From contig NZ_CP182485.1 of NCBI RefSeq assembly GCF_048282545.1, positions 496,001 through 560,000 of the forward strand: a stretch of DNA of 64,000 bases, in the 5' to 3' direction. A program made the translations under genes and the position numbers. The notes beneath the pieces were generated by a model. It saw only the letters and a program-made list of their open reading frames with translations, had not been told where the DNA came from and did not search any database. This document shows, one piece after another, positions 1 to 8,407 of this stretch (position 1 is its first letter; each line of letters begins with the position of its first letter). This DNA is from Opacimonas immobilis. GTDB lineage: Bacteria; Pseudomonadota; Gammaproteobacteria; Enterobacterales; Alteromonadaceae.

Positions 1-277
1 CTTAAACCGACGTGACTTCTTAAAGTGGTCAGGTGCGTCTTTAATCGGCGTTACCTTTGGCGGTGTTGCCCTACGCGCTCATGCGGAACAAGTGGATCCT
101 TCTGATCCACAAGCGGCTGCACTCAAATACACCCATGAATCCAAGGTGGAAGGCCAGTACTGTAATAACTGTGCATATATCCAAGCTCAAGGTGAAGATT
201 GGTTACCTTGCGCCTTATTCCCTAGTAAGAAAGTGTCTTCTAAGGGCTGGTGTAACGTCTGGACCAAGAAGCCTTAA
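1..277 (+). CDS. High-potential iron-sulfur protein (HiPIP), 5' end outside the window
   Basis: The open frame enters from the left edge and encodes about 91 residues. The visible N-terminal part carries a twin-arginine export motif (RRDFLK) followed by a hydrophobic stretch and an A-x-A type cleavage region. The mature part has the HiPIP cysteine pattern: CNNC, then a Cys in LPCALF and a Cys in GWCNVW, four ligands for one 4Fe-4S cluster. HiPIPs are small periplasmic electron carriers exported folded by Tat. Only a few N-terminal residues should be missing. A GTG at 92 lies in frame but would remove the Tat signal, so it is not the start. A perfect 10-bp hairpin follows 14 bases downstream. 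Confidence 0.9.
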   Translation, partial: LNRRDFLKWSGASLIGVTFGGVALRAHAEQVDPSDPQAAALKYTHESKVEGQYCNNCAYIQAQGEDWLPCALFPSKKVSSKGWCNVWTKKP

Positions 278-290
278 AGTAAAGCCATTG

Positions 291-316
291 CTTGGCTTAC
301 GATTGTGTAAGCCAAG
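291..316 (+). terminator. Perfect 10-bp hairpin after the HiPIP gene
   Basis: CTTGGCTTAC at 291-300 pairs exactly with GTAAGCCAAG at 307-316 around a 6-base loop. No U-tract follows, so it is not a canonical intrinsic terminator. It could stabilise the 3' end of the HiPIP mRNA or terminate weakly. Confidence 0.45.
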
Positions 317-403
317 CTCATCCCTTCTGATTGTATTCCCTCCACTGCCTCTGTACACTTAGTCCTGACGACAAAACACATAATAAGGGTTAGGGAAACA
401 ACA

Positions 404-1894
404 ATGAAATTAGCAATCATAATTTGTTCTGTGTTCGCGCTCTGTGTGACATCCACAATGACGTTGGCTGAATCCACATCAGTGCCTGAGCCGGTTCGCT
501 CAATCACGGAACACTCAATCAAAATTCAAGATAAAACCATCAAATATGAGGTTATTGCTGGCGATACGCATATCCTGAATGAAGCTGGCGAGGCCATTGC
601 TAATATATTCAGTACCGCTTATTTTCGGACCAATACCAAAAACCCCAACCGCCCTGTATTATTTATTTTTAACGGTGGGCCTGGGTCGTCGAGTGTGTGG
701 CTGCACATGGGTATTTATGGACCAAAGAAGGTCGTTATTGGTTCGGATGCTGAAGCCGTCGGTTCCCCACCCTATGCAATATTAGATAATCCTGACAGCT
801 TAATTGATATTGCCGATATGGTCTTTATTGACCCTCCTGGAACGGGGTATTCACGTGCCATTGGCGTCGGTGAAAACAAAGATTTTTGGGGCGTCAAAGA
901 AGACGCTGTGATTATGTCTGAATTTGTGCGCAGTTTTACCCGAGAGTATAACTTATTTAACCGTCCGAAATACTTATCTGGGGAAAGTTACGGCACCACT
1001 CGCGCAGGTGCTATGGTCAAAGAACTGCAAGAGGGTTGGGGCTCGTATGACTTGAGCGGGGTATTTTTGATTTCCTCCATAGTGGATTTTCAAACTGGAG
1101 ATTTTAAAGCGGGCAATGACCTACCTTACATCACGTTTTTGCCCACCTATGCAGCTACCGCATGGTATCATCAGGCGATTGACCGCACTGGTTTTGTATC
1201 GCTAGAAGCCTTTTTGGATGAGGTAAGAGAATTTGCGCTCAATGACTATGCAACAACGTTGTTAAAAGGTCAAAGAGCAACAGATTTAGAGCGCTTCGAG
1301 GTAAGTAAGCAGTTACAACGATTTACAGGCCTATCAGCCGAGTTTTTGCGATTATCCAATCTGCGCATCAATGAATTTCAATTCATGAAAGCGTTATTGC
1401 GTGAACGTGGCATTCGTGTGGGTCGCTTAGACAGTCGCTATGTTGGCCAAAATACCGATAACATCAGTTATCAATTTGAAGCGGATCCCTCCGCATACGC
1501 CATAGACGGCGCCTATACCGCAGCCATCAATGATTATTTCCGCACTGAACTCAACGTGAAGCGCAACGTGCGCTATCATATTTTGAGTGGTAACGTGTTT
1601 AGCAACTGGAACTGGTTGTATGAACGCAACGCTCGATCCCAGGGCTTTTTGAACGTCACGCCATTTTTGGCGACCGCACAAAAACAAAATAAAGATTTTA
1701 GAATTTTCGTCGCCAACGGTTATTATGACCTAGCGACACCGTTTTTTGCGACGGAACACTCTATGCATCACAATGACATCGATTTGTCTCGTGTGACCAT
1801 GAAGTATTATGAAGCAGGACACATGATGTATATTCATCATCCTTCACTTAAAGCGCTGGCCGATGATATGCGCGCTTTTTTAACTCAAGAGTAA
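404..1894 (+). CDS. Secreted serine carboxypeptidase, peptidase family S10
   Basis: 496 aa. Residues 1-22 form a Sec signal peptide (short basic start, hydrophobic core, cleavage near TLA-ES). The S10 oxyanion-region motif NGGPGSSS is at about residues 90-97. The nucleophile motif GESYGT places the catalytic Ser near 195, the Asp lies near 442 (GYYDLATP) and the His near 473 (AGHMMY). Family members remove C-terminal residues from peptides, so this is probably a periplasmic or extracellular nutrient-scavenging enzyme. The ATG at 404 is chosen because it gives an intact signal peptide. It precedes prmA by 10 bases without an obvious terminator, so some read-through is likely. Family assignment is firm; substrate is unknown. 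Confidence 0.9.
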   Translation: MKLAIIICSVFALCVTSTMTLAESTSVPEPVRSITEHSIKIQDKTIKYEVIAGDTHILNEAGEAIANIFSTAYFRTNTKNPNRPVLFIFNGGPGSSSVWLHMGIYGPKKVVIGSDAEAVGSPPYAILDNPDSLIDIADMVFIDPPGTGYSRAIGVGENKDFWGVKEDAVIMSEFVRSFTREYNLFNRPKYLSGESYGTTRAGAMVKELQEGWGSYDLSGVFLISSIVDFQTGDFKAGNDLPYITFLPTYAATAWYHQAIDRTGFVSLEAFLDEVREFALNDYATTLLKGQRATDLERFEVSKQLQRFTGLSAEFLRLSNLRINEFQFMKALLRERGIRVGRLDSRYVGQNTDNISYQFEADPSAYAIDGAYTAAINDYFRTELNVKRNVRYHILSGNVFSNWNWLYERNARSQGFLNVTPFLATAQKQNKDFRIFVANGYYDLATPFFATEHSMHHNDIDLSRVTMKYYEAGHMMYIHHPSLKALADDMRAFLTQE

Positions 1895-1904
1895 TTTCTT
1901 TTTC

Positions 1905-2783
1905 ATGGCTTATATCCAACTCAAAATCAATATGATCGCCGAGCACGCTGAAAGCTTAGGCGACATGCTCAGTGCCAATGGTGCTCAGGCCGTAACCTTT
2001 GTCGACGCCAAAGATACGCCTTTATACGAACCAAAACCTGGCGAGGTCATGCTGTGGCCGGATACCCAAGTCATAGGTTTGTTTCCCGCCGAGATGGATA
2101 TGCAAGCGGTGATTACGCGTCTCTCCAAGGCGCGGATTTTAGGTGAGGATTTTGTCTACGTGCTTGATCCTCTTGAAGACAAAGATTGGGAGCGTGAATG
2201 GATGGAAAACTTCCACGCCATGCAATTTGGCAAGCGGTTGTGGATCTGTCCATCGTGGCGTGAGATCCCTGAACCCAATGCGGTCAATGTCATGTTGGAT
2301 CCGGGTCTGGCATTTGGGACCGGCACCCATGCAACCACTGCATTGTGTTTGCAATGGCTTGATGGACTGGATCTAACGGGCAAATCGGTATTGGATTTTG
2401 GCTGTGGCTCTGGGATTTTAGGCGTCGCTGCAGTCAAATTAGGTGCCTCTGCCATGGTCGGAATTGATATTGATCCACAAGCACTGCAAGCCACGCGAGA
2501 AAATGCGTCACGCAATCACGTCAGTGCACAAGTCGAAGCCTTTTTGCCAGAGCATGCGCCGGCGCAACAATACGATGTCGTACTGGCAAATATCCTCGCA
2601 GCGCCATTACGTGAACTCAAAACAATCATTGCCGGATATTGTCAATCCGGTGGCCAAATCATCCTCTCAGGTATCTTGGTAGAACAAGCTGAAGAAATTG
2701 CCAATCTGTATTCAGAATTTTTTGTTATTGACCACATTGCACATTCCGGTGAGTGGGCTAGTATTAATGGAACAAAGCGCTAA
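1905..2783 (+). CDS. prmA: Ribosomal protein L11 methyltransferase PrmA
   Basis: 292 aa, the normal PrmA length. It trimethylates ribosomal protein L11 in the cytoplasm using S-adenosylmethionine. The N-terminal start (MAYIQLKIN) matches the substrate-recognition domain of the family. The class I SAM-binding loop DFGCGSGILG is at about residues 164-173, followed by the acidic GIDIDP loop and a NILAAPL motif near 226, the PrmA counterpart of the NPP-type motif. PrmA next to dusB-fis is a conserved gammaproteobacterial order. No strong Shine-Dalgarno is visible before the ATG. Confidence 0.96.
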   Translation: MAYIQLKINMIAEHAESLGDMLSANGAQAVTFVDAKDTPLYEPKPGEVMLWPDTQVIGLFPAEMDMQAVITRLSKARILGEDFVYVLDPLEDKDWEREWMENFHAMQFGKRLWICPSWREIPEPNAVNVMLDPGLAFGTGTHATTALCLQWLDGLDLTGKSVLDFGCGSGILGVAAVKLGASAMVGIDIDPQALQATRENASRNHVSAQVEAFLPEHAPAQQYDVVLANILAAPLRELKTIIAGYCQSGGQIILSGILVEQAEEIANLYSEFFVIDHIAHSGEWASINGTKR

Positions 2784-2943
2784 TTATTGTCAAGCAAAAT
2801 AATTGCAATTTGGTTAATTATTATACTTTGCAAACCGACAAAAAAAGCGTAATATCTCACTCCCTTTATGGAAACGGGCTATTTTTTGTACGATATGGAT
2901 GTTTTTTATTCAAGCTGAAATAGAGTACAGATAAGAGGTATTC

Positions 2944-3930
2944 ATGCGCATCGGGCCATATACTTTGGACAACAATGTATTTTTAGCGCCGATGGCAGGA
3001 GTCACTGACCGACCGTTCCGACAAATGTGCAAGAGGATGGGTGCTGGGCTTGTGGTGTCTGAGATGCTCTCAAGCAATCCAAAAGTGTGGCACACCGAGA
3101 AATCCAAAATGCGCATGGACCACAGTGGTGAACATGGAGTTCGCTCTGTTCAAATAGCGGGTTCAGACCCGCATCTCATGGCTGAGGCGGCACAACACAA
3201 TGTTGCAAACGGTGCACAGATCATCGATATCAATATGGGTTGTCCTGCAAAGAAAGTAAACAAAAAGCTCGCAGGTTCTGCCTTGCTACAATATCCGGAT
3301 CAAGTGGAAGCGATTTTGGATGCGGTAGTGAATGCTGTTGAAGTACCTGTGACCTTGAAGATCCGTACAGGTTGGGATCCAGAACATCGCAACGGCGTGT
3401 TCATTGCTCAACTTGCACAACAGTACGGTATACAGTCTCTAGCGGTACACGGTCGCACTCGTGCGGACATGTACAAGGGCAATGCAGAATACGACACCAT
3501 CAAAGCGATTAAAGCTGCGGTATCGATTCCAGTGATTGCCAACGGTGATATTACAACACCGCAGAAAGCCGCTGAAGTATTGACATACACCGGTGCTGAC
3601 GGGGTGATGATTGGACGAGGCGCGCAAGGTAATCCTTGGCTGTTTCGTGAAATTATCCATTACCTCGAGACGGGACAAATTTTGCCTAAACCCACGTTGG
3701 CTGAGCAGTGCTCTGTAATGCTTGAACACATAGCTAACATACACGCTTTTTACGGCGGTATTAGCGGCGTGCGCATCGCGCGCAAACATGTGGTGTGGTA
3801 CATGGCGCAGCTTGATCAAGGACGTCAATTTCGTGGGCATTTTAATGCATTAGAGACCGCTGAAGCGCAACTCGAAAGCATCAAAATGTTTTTTTCTGAA
3901 ACGACAGATGAGTGTGTCTCTGTCGCTTAA
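2944..3930 (+). CDS. dusB: tRNA-dihydrouridine synthase B
   Basis: 328 aa FMN enzyme that reduces uridine in the D-loop of tRNA. The N-terminus (MRIGPYTLDNNVFLAPMAG) contains the APMAGVTDRPFR flavin-binding signature. The catalytic Cys is in NMGCPAKKV near residue 100, with HGRTR, ANGDI and GRGAQGNPW motifs following in TIM-barrel order. The start is supported by AAGAGG just upstream. It is the first gene of the dusB-fis operon; fis begins 32 bases after its stop. In enterobacteria this operon is driven by a growth-rate-regulated promoter upstream of dusB. The AT-rich 160-bp leader here is compatible, but no clean promoter could be picked out. Confidence 0.96.
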   Translation: MRIGPYTLDNNVFLAPMAGVTDRPFRQMCKRMGAGLVVSEMLSSNPKVWHTEKSKMRMDHSGEHGVRSVQIAGSDPHLMAEAAQHNVANGAQIIDINMGCPAKKVNKKLAGSALLQYPDQVEAILDAVVNAVEVPVTLKIRTGWDPEHRNGVFIAQLAQQYGIQSLAVHGRTRADMYKGNAEYDTIKAIKAAVSIPVIANGDITTPQKAAEVLTYTGADGVMIGRGAQGNPWLFREIIHYLETGQILPKPTLAEQCSVMLEHIANIHAFYGGISGVRIARKHVVWYMAQLDQGRQFRGHFNALETAEAQLESIKMFFSETTDECVSVA

Positions 3931-3962
3931 TTGATAACTTTAACAAAGAGCAGTATTCGATT

Positions 3963-4256
3963 ATGTTTGATCAAAATGCAACTTCTCCATTTACGACCAT
4001 TGTAACTACGCCCGCCCAAACGACTGCGCAAAAGCCACTGCGTGAATCGGTTAAGCAAGCGGTCAATAAGTACCTAAAACAATTAGAAAACAACCAAATT
4101 GAAACCTTGTATGACATGGTATTGAGCGAAGTTGAAGCGCCTTTACTGGAAGAAGTGATGACTTATACTCGTGGCAACCAAACTAAAGCTGCGATCATGA
4201 TGGGCATCAATCGCGGTACATTACGCAAGAAGCTCAAGCAATACGGAATGAGCTAA
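3963..4256 (+). CDS. fis: DNA-binding protein Fis
   Basis: 97 aa, one residue shorter than E. coli Fis. Fis is a nucleoid-associated homodimer that bends DNA and activates rRNA and tRNA promoters, with a peak in early exponential growth. The N-terminal beta-hairpin arm is followed by helices A and B (about 25-70), and the C-terminal helix-turn-helix NQTKAAIMMGINRGTLRKKL (about 73-92) is nearly identical to known Fis. The ATG at 3963 is preceded by AGAGCAG. The frame stays open further upstream to within dusB, but that extension does not resemble Fis. A terminator follows at 4281. Confidence 0.96.
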   Translation: MFDQNATSPFTTIVTTPAQTTAQKPLRESVKQAVNKYLKQLENNQIETLYDMVLSEVEAPLLEEVMTYTRGNQTKAAIMMGINRGTLRKKLKQYGMS

Positions 4257-4280
4257 GTCGTTCGCGCTTAAGCGCAGATT

Positions 4281-4305
4281 AGAGCACCTTTGGGTGCTCT
4301 TTTCA
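4281..4305 (+). terminator. Intrinsic terminator of the dusB-fis operon
   Basis: AGAGCACC at 4281-4288 pairs with GGTGCTCT at 4293-4300 around a 4-base loop, followed directly by TTTC. It lies 24 bases after the fis stop and before purH. Confidence 0.85.
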
Positions 4306-4371
4306 TTTGTATTAAGTGCACTACAGTAAGTTATACGCCCACCTTATTTTTTATCTAGCAAGAAGAGTTAT

Positions 4372-5970
4372 ATGAGTACTAGCCAACCCATTCGTCGCGC
4401 TTTGTTAAGCGTTTCTGACAAAACCGGTATTGTCGAATTTGCCACCGCCCTTGCGGCCCAAGACATTGAATTATTATCTACCGGTGGTACTGCAAAATTA
4501 TTAGCAGAAGCCGGTTTGAACGTTATTGAGGTCTCTGATTACACGGGCCATCCGGAAATCATGGACGGTCGCGTAAAGACCTTACATCCCAAAATCCACG
4601 GTGGTATCTTGGCGCGTCGCGGTACTGACGAAGCCGTAATGGAACAAAACAATATTGGTCCAATTGACTTAGTAGTTGTGAACCTATACCCCTTTGCAGC
4701 AACAGTAGCAAACCCAGATTGTTCTCTAGAAGACGCCATTGAAAACATCGATATCGGTGGACCGACTATGGTGCGCGCCGCAGCCAAAAACCACAAAGAT
4801 GTCACTATTGTCGTCAACGCTTCTGACTATGCTGTGGTATTAGAAGAAATGAACGAGAACGCGGGTGGCTTGAGCTATCAAACGCGTTTCGACCTTGCCA
4901 TTAAAGCATTTGAACACACAGCAGAATACGATGGCATGATCGCTAATTACTTTGGCGCGCGTCTTGATACTCAAGAATGTGCGGAAGACTGCGGCCATGA
5001 ACACAGTGAGTTCCCCCGCACTTACAACATGCAACTGACCAAAAAACAAGATTTGCGCTACGGCGAAAACTCTCACCAATCGGCTGCTTTTTATGTTGAA
5101 AATGACATTCAAGAAGCGTCGGTTGCAACCGCTGAGCAGTTACAAGGTAAAGAACTGTCGTTTAACAACATTGCTGATACGGATGCCGCATTAGAGTGTG
5201 TTAAAGAGTTCGATGTACCAGCTTGTGTGATTGTGAAACACGCTAACCCATGTGGTGTTGCCTTAGGTGACGATATTTTATCTGCGTATGAACGTGCCTA
5301 TAAAACTGACCCAACTTCTGCGTTTGGTGGCATCATCGCCTTCAACCGTGAGTTAGACGCGGCGACTGCGCAAGCGATCATTGACCGGCAATTTGTGGAA
5401 GTGATCATTGCGCCAACGATTGCGGATGAAGCCGCCCAAGTCTTGAGTGCCAAACAAAACGTCCGCGTATTAGCATGTGGCGATTGGCATGGCCAGTTAA
5501 CTGACGGCTATGACTTTAAACGCGTCAATGGTGGATTGCTCATTCAAGATCGCGACTTTGGCATGGTCGAAATGGACGATTTAAAAGTCGTTACCAAACG
5601 GGCGCCAACTGAAAGCGAACTCCAAGATTTGATGTTCACTTGGAAAGTCGCAAAATACGTCAAATCTAACGCCATTGTCTATTGTAAAGACGGAATGACT
5701 ATCGGTGTGGGTGCAGGTCAGATGAGCCGTGTATATTCTGCCAAAATCGCTGGCATCAAAGCGGCTGACGAAAACCTAGAAGTCAAAGGCTCAGTGATGG
5801 CGTCAGATGCCTTCTTCCCATTCCGCGATGGTATTGATGCCGCCGCTGCAGCCGGTATTACGGCAGTGATCCAGCCAGGTGGTTCAATGCGTGATGAGGA
5901 AGTCATTGCGGCAGCAGATGAAGCGGGTATTGCAATGGTCTTTACCGGCATGCGTCACTTCCGTCATTAA
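4372..5970 (+). CDS. purH: Bifunctional AICAR transformylase / IMP cyclohydrolase PurH
   Basis: 532 aa, normal length. It catalyses the last two steps of IMP synthesis: formylation of AICAR with 10-formyl-tetrahydrofolate, then ring closure. The N-terminal MGS-like cyclohydrolase domain (about 1-200) shows SVSDKTGI, STGGTAKLL and KTLHPKIHGGILARR. The C-terminal transformylase domain carries the VKHANPCGVA motif with catalytic Lys-His near residue 287, and ends with PGGSMRDEEVI. It is followed 21 bases later by purD, making a purHD operon that ends at the terminator at 7299. No PurR-like box was recognised in the 66-bp gap after the fis terminator. Confidence 0.97.
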   Translation: MSTSQPIRRALLSVSDKTGIVEFATALAAQDIELLSTGGTAKLLAEAGLNVIEVSDYTGHPEIMDGRVKTLHPKIHGGILARRGTDEAVMEQNNIGPIDLVVVNLYPFAATVANPDCSLEDAIENIDIGGPTMVRAAAKNHKDVTIVVNASDYAVVLEEMNENAGGLSYQTRFDLAIKAFEHTAEYDGMIANYFGARLDTQECAEDCGHEHSEFPRTYNMQLTKKQDLRYGENSHQSAAFYVENDIQEASVATAEQLQGKELSFNNIADTDAALECVKEFDVPACVIVKHANPCGVALGDDILSAYERAYKTDPTSAFGGIIAFNRELDAATAQAIIDRQFVEVIIAPTIADEAAQVLSAKQNVRVLACGDWHGQLTDGYDFKRVNGGLLIQDRDFGMVEMDDLKVVTKRAPTESELQDLMFTWKVAKYVKSNAIVYCKDGMTIGVGAGQMSRVYSAKIAGIKAADENLEVKGSVMASDAFFPFRDGIDAAAAAGITAVIQPGGSMRDEEVIAAADEAGIAMVFTGMRHFRH

Positions 5971-5991
5971 TTCAGATTAAACAGGAGCAAA

Positions 5992-7281
5992 ATGATGCAA
6001 ATTTTAATTATTGGTAGCGGTGGTCGTGAACACGCACTGGCGTGGAAAGCCTCTCAATGCGCGGGTGTTGAAAAAGTCTTTGTCGCCCCAGGTAATGCTG
6101 GCACGGCAAACGAACCAAAATTAGAAAACGTCGCTATTGGTGTAGAAGATATTGAAGCACTGGTTGCGTTTGCCCAAGACAATGCGATTGATTTGACCAT
6201 TGTGGGCCCAGAAGCGCCATTGGTCATTGGCGTAGTGGATGCATTCAACGAAGCGGATTTAGCCTGTTTTGGTCCGACGGCAGGCGCAGCTCAATTGGAA
6301 GGCTCAAAGGCCTTTACCAAAGATTTCTTAGCGCGTCACAATATCCCAACAGCGGAATATCAAAACTTTACCGAAATCGAGCCAGCCCTTGCCTATGTGC
6401 GTGAAAAAGGTGCGCCGATTGTCGTCAAAGCCGACGGTTTGGCTGCGGGTAAAGGCGTAATTGTTGCCATGACATTGAGAGAAGCAGAAGATGCGATTCG
6501 CGATATGTTAGCGGGTAATGCTTTTGGTGAAGCGGGCTCTCGTGTGGTCATTGAAGAATTCCTCGATGGTGAAGAAGCCAGTTTTATTGTCATGGTAGAT
6601 GGCGCAAACATTGCGACGTTTGCAACCTCACAAGATCACAAGCGTGTCGGTGATGGCGATACAGGGCTGAATACCGGTGGAATGGGTGCGTATTCTCCAG
6701 CGCCAGTGGTTACCTCTGAAATTCATGACCGCGTGATGCGTGAAGTGATTGAACCCACGGTGCAAGGCATGGCAGCAGAAGGCAATCCCTACACTGGTTT
6801 CTTGTATGCCGGTTTAATGATCACAGCTGATGGTACACCAAAAGTCATCGAGTACAACTGCCGCTTTGGCGACCCAGAGACTCAGCCGATTATGATGCGC
6901 CTACAGTCTGATTTGGTTGAGTTGTGTCTCGCCGCTACCAAAGGTGAGCTAGCTGGACGCACCATTGAATTTGATCCTCGCCCTGCAGTGGGTGTGGTGT
7001 TAGCCGCTGGCGGTTATCCAGGTAGCTATGCCAAAGGCTTGGCTATCAGTGGTTTAGGCCAAGGTGAATCGGCGGATGCCAAAGTATTTCACGCTGGTAC
7101 TGCCCTTGCTGGTGATGAAGTCGTTACAGCAGGTGGTCGAGTGTTATGTGCCACTGCAATGGGTGCGACGGTTACCGAAGCGCAAGCCAATGCCTATGCA
7201 CTGGCGTCTCATATTGACTGGCAAGACATGTTCTATCGCAAAGACATTGCCTATCGAGCGATTGCTCGAGAAGCTGAGTAA
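5992..7281 (+). CDS. purD: Phosphoribosylamine-glycine ligase PurD
   Basis: 429 aa ATP-grasp enzyme making GAR from phosphoribosylamine, glycine and ATP, the second step of purine synthesis. The N-domain opens with IIGSGGREHALAWKA. Central ATP-grasp motifs include VVKADGLAAGKGVIV (about 142-156) and IEEFLDGEEASF. The metal-binding region ENCRFGDPE-like appears as YNCRFGDPETQ. Tandem ATG codons at 5992 and 5995 follow AGGAGC; either may be used. Second gene of purHD. Confidence 0.97.
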   Translation: MMQILIIGSGGREHALAWKASQCAGVEKVFVAPGNAGTANEPKLENVAIGVEDIEALVAFAQDNAIDLTIVGPEAPLVIGVVDAFNEADLACFGPTAGAAQLEGSKAFTKDFLARHNIPTAEYQNFTEIEPALAYVREKGAPIVVKADGLAAGKGVIVAMTLREAEDAIRDMLAGNAFGEAGSRVVIEEFLDGEEASFIVMVDGANIATFATSQDHKRVGDGDTGLNTGGMGAYSPAPVVTSEIHDRVMREVIEPTVQGMAAEGNPYTGFLYAGLMITADGTPKVIEYNCRFGDPETQPIMMRLQSDLVELCLAATKGELAGRTIEFDPRPAVGVVLAAGGYPGSYAKGLAISGLGQGESADAKVFHAGTALAGDEVVTAGGRVLCATAMGATVTEAQANAYALASHIDWQDMFYRKDIAYRAIAREAE

Positions 7282-7298
7282 CTGTTTTGCTCATTGAT

Positions 7299-7326
7299 TA
7301 AAGGAGGCTGCGGCCTCCTTTTTTTC
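7299..7326 (+). terminator. Intrinsic terminator of purHD
   Basis: AAAGGAGGC pairs with GCCTCCTTT around a 4-base TGCG loop (7300-7321) and is followed by a run of T to 7325. GC-rich stem plus U-tract, 18 bases after purD. Confidence 0.92.
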
Positions 7327-7400
7327 AATAGTAGCTTTTATCCCGCTTCTGCGTATACTACATGCAGGAATAATAATGATCAGTACAAAGGTAAGCGGTT

Positions 7401-8303
7401 ATGTCAGCCAAGCATCCCATTATTGCCATCACGGGCTCTTCCGGCGCTGGTACCACGACAACAACCAATGCCATTCGGCATATTTTTCGCACGCTTGATA
7501 TCAATGCGGCTGTAGTCAGTGGCGACAGTTTTCATCGCTTTACCCGACCAGAAATGGAAATAGAAATCCGCAAAGCGCAGGAGCAAGGGCGCCATATCAG
7601 TTATTTTGGCCCAGTCGCTAATGACTTTGCTTTACTCGAAAATTTATTTACACAATATGGTCATAACGGAACGGGTCAAACACGTGAATACTTACATACT
7701 TTTGATGAAGCCGTGCCTTACAATCAGATGCCAGGCACCTTTACGCCATGGCAAGACCTACCAAGTGAAACCGATGTGTTGTTCTATGAGGGCTTACATG
7801 GGGGAGTGAAAACCGACGACATTGATGTGGCCAAACACGTTGATTTGCTCGTTGGCATGGTACCTATCGTAAATCTTGAATGGATCCAAAAAATCGTTCG
7901 TGACACCACGGATCGCGGTCATAGCCGAGAAGCCGTGATGAGCAGCATTGTGCGTTCGCTTGATGATTACTTCCAATACATTACCCCTCAGTTCTCTCGA
8001 ACACATGTCAATTTTCAGCGCGTGCCGACCGTCGATACATCCAACCCATTCAGTGCGCGTGAAATACCCACGCAAGATGAAAGTTTTGTGGTGGTGAGAT
8101 TCCGTCGTGAAATGAAAAACATCAATTTTCCCTACCTGCTACAAATGATTGATGGCGCCTTTATGTCACGTGTTAATACACTGGTTGTTCCGGGTGGTAA
8201 GATGGGATTAGCCATGGAGTTGATTTTGACCCCGCTCATTGAAGAAATACTCCATCGAGGTCAAAGCAACAAAACACAATTGGATTGGCTACAAGGCAAA
8301 TAA
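7401..8303 (+). CDS. prkB: Phosphoribulokinase, PrkB type
   Basis: 300 aa. The P-loop GSSGAGTTTT is at about residues 12-21, followed by SGDSFHR and a YEGLHGG motif near 129, all typical of phosphoribulokinase/uridine kinase folds. The sequence fits the PrkB proteins found in many heterotrophic gammaproteobacteria that have no Calvin cycle. The in vivo role of these is unclear, although ribulose 5-phosphate phosphorylation is the family activity. The gene stands alone, after a terminator and before ompR. The start is supported by AAAGGTAAG upstream, and a TATACT hexamer at 7354 may be its -10 element. No RuBisCO gene is present nearby. Confidence 0.88.
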   Translation: MSAKHPIIAITGSSGAGTTTTTNAIRHIFRTLDINAAVVSGDSFHRFTRPEMEIEIRKAQEQGRHISYFGPVANDFALLENLFTQYGHNGTGQTREYLHTFDEAVPYNQMPGTFTPWQDLPSETDVLFYEGLHGGVKTDDIDVAKHVDLLVGMVPIVNLEWIQKIVRDTTDRGHSREAVMSSIVRSLDDYFQYITPQFSRTHVNFQRVPTVDTSNPFSAREIPTQDESFVVVRFRREMKNINFPYLLQMIDGAFMSRVNTLVVPGGKMGLAMELILTPLIEEILHRGQSNKTQLDWLQGK

Positions 8304-8309
8304 CATTTT

Positions 8310-8335
8310 GTAACAACCTGCATTGATACTGTAAC
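8310..8335 (+). promoter_or_regulatory. Two GTAAC half-sites upstream of ompR
   Basis: GTAAC occurs at 8310-8314 and again at 8331-8335, exactly 21 bp apart, about two helical turns. On the opposite strand they read GTTAC, the core of known OmpR half-sites. They lie 73-98 bp before the ompR start. Autoregulation by OmpR is an inference from spacing and core sequence only. Confidence 0.25.
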
Positions 8336-8407
8336 TAATTAGCGCTTTTGTCTTTGCTACGCTTAGCTTATAGTAATCCAATCAAGGCAATGTATATGGG
8401 ATTTTTT

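Noticed and set aside
57..362. 101-aa frame overlapping the HiPIP gene
   Set aside because: It is out of frame with the HiPIP coding sequence, which has all four cluster cysteines and a Tat signal. The overlapping frame has no recognisable features.
2156..2515. 119-aa minus-strand frame inside prmA
   Set aside because: Antisense shadow across the SAM-binding region of prmA.
2803..2827. TTGCAA...TATACT as a dusB-fis promoter
   Set aside because: The spacer is only 13 bp, and no alternative -35 at 16-18 bp was found, so the pair is not credible as a sigma-70 promoter.
8348..8407. Upstream N-terminal extension of OmpR
   Set aside because: The added residues are absent from OmpR proteins; the ATG at 8408 gives the family start and length.
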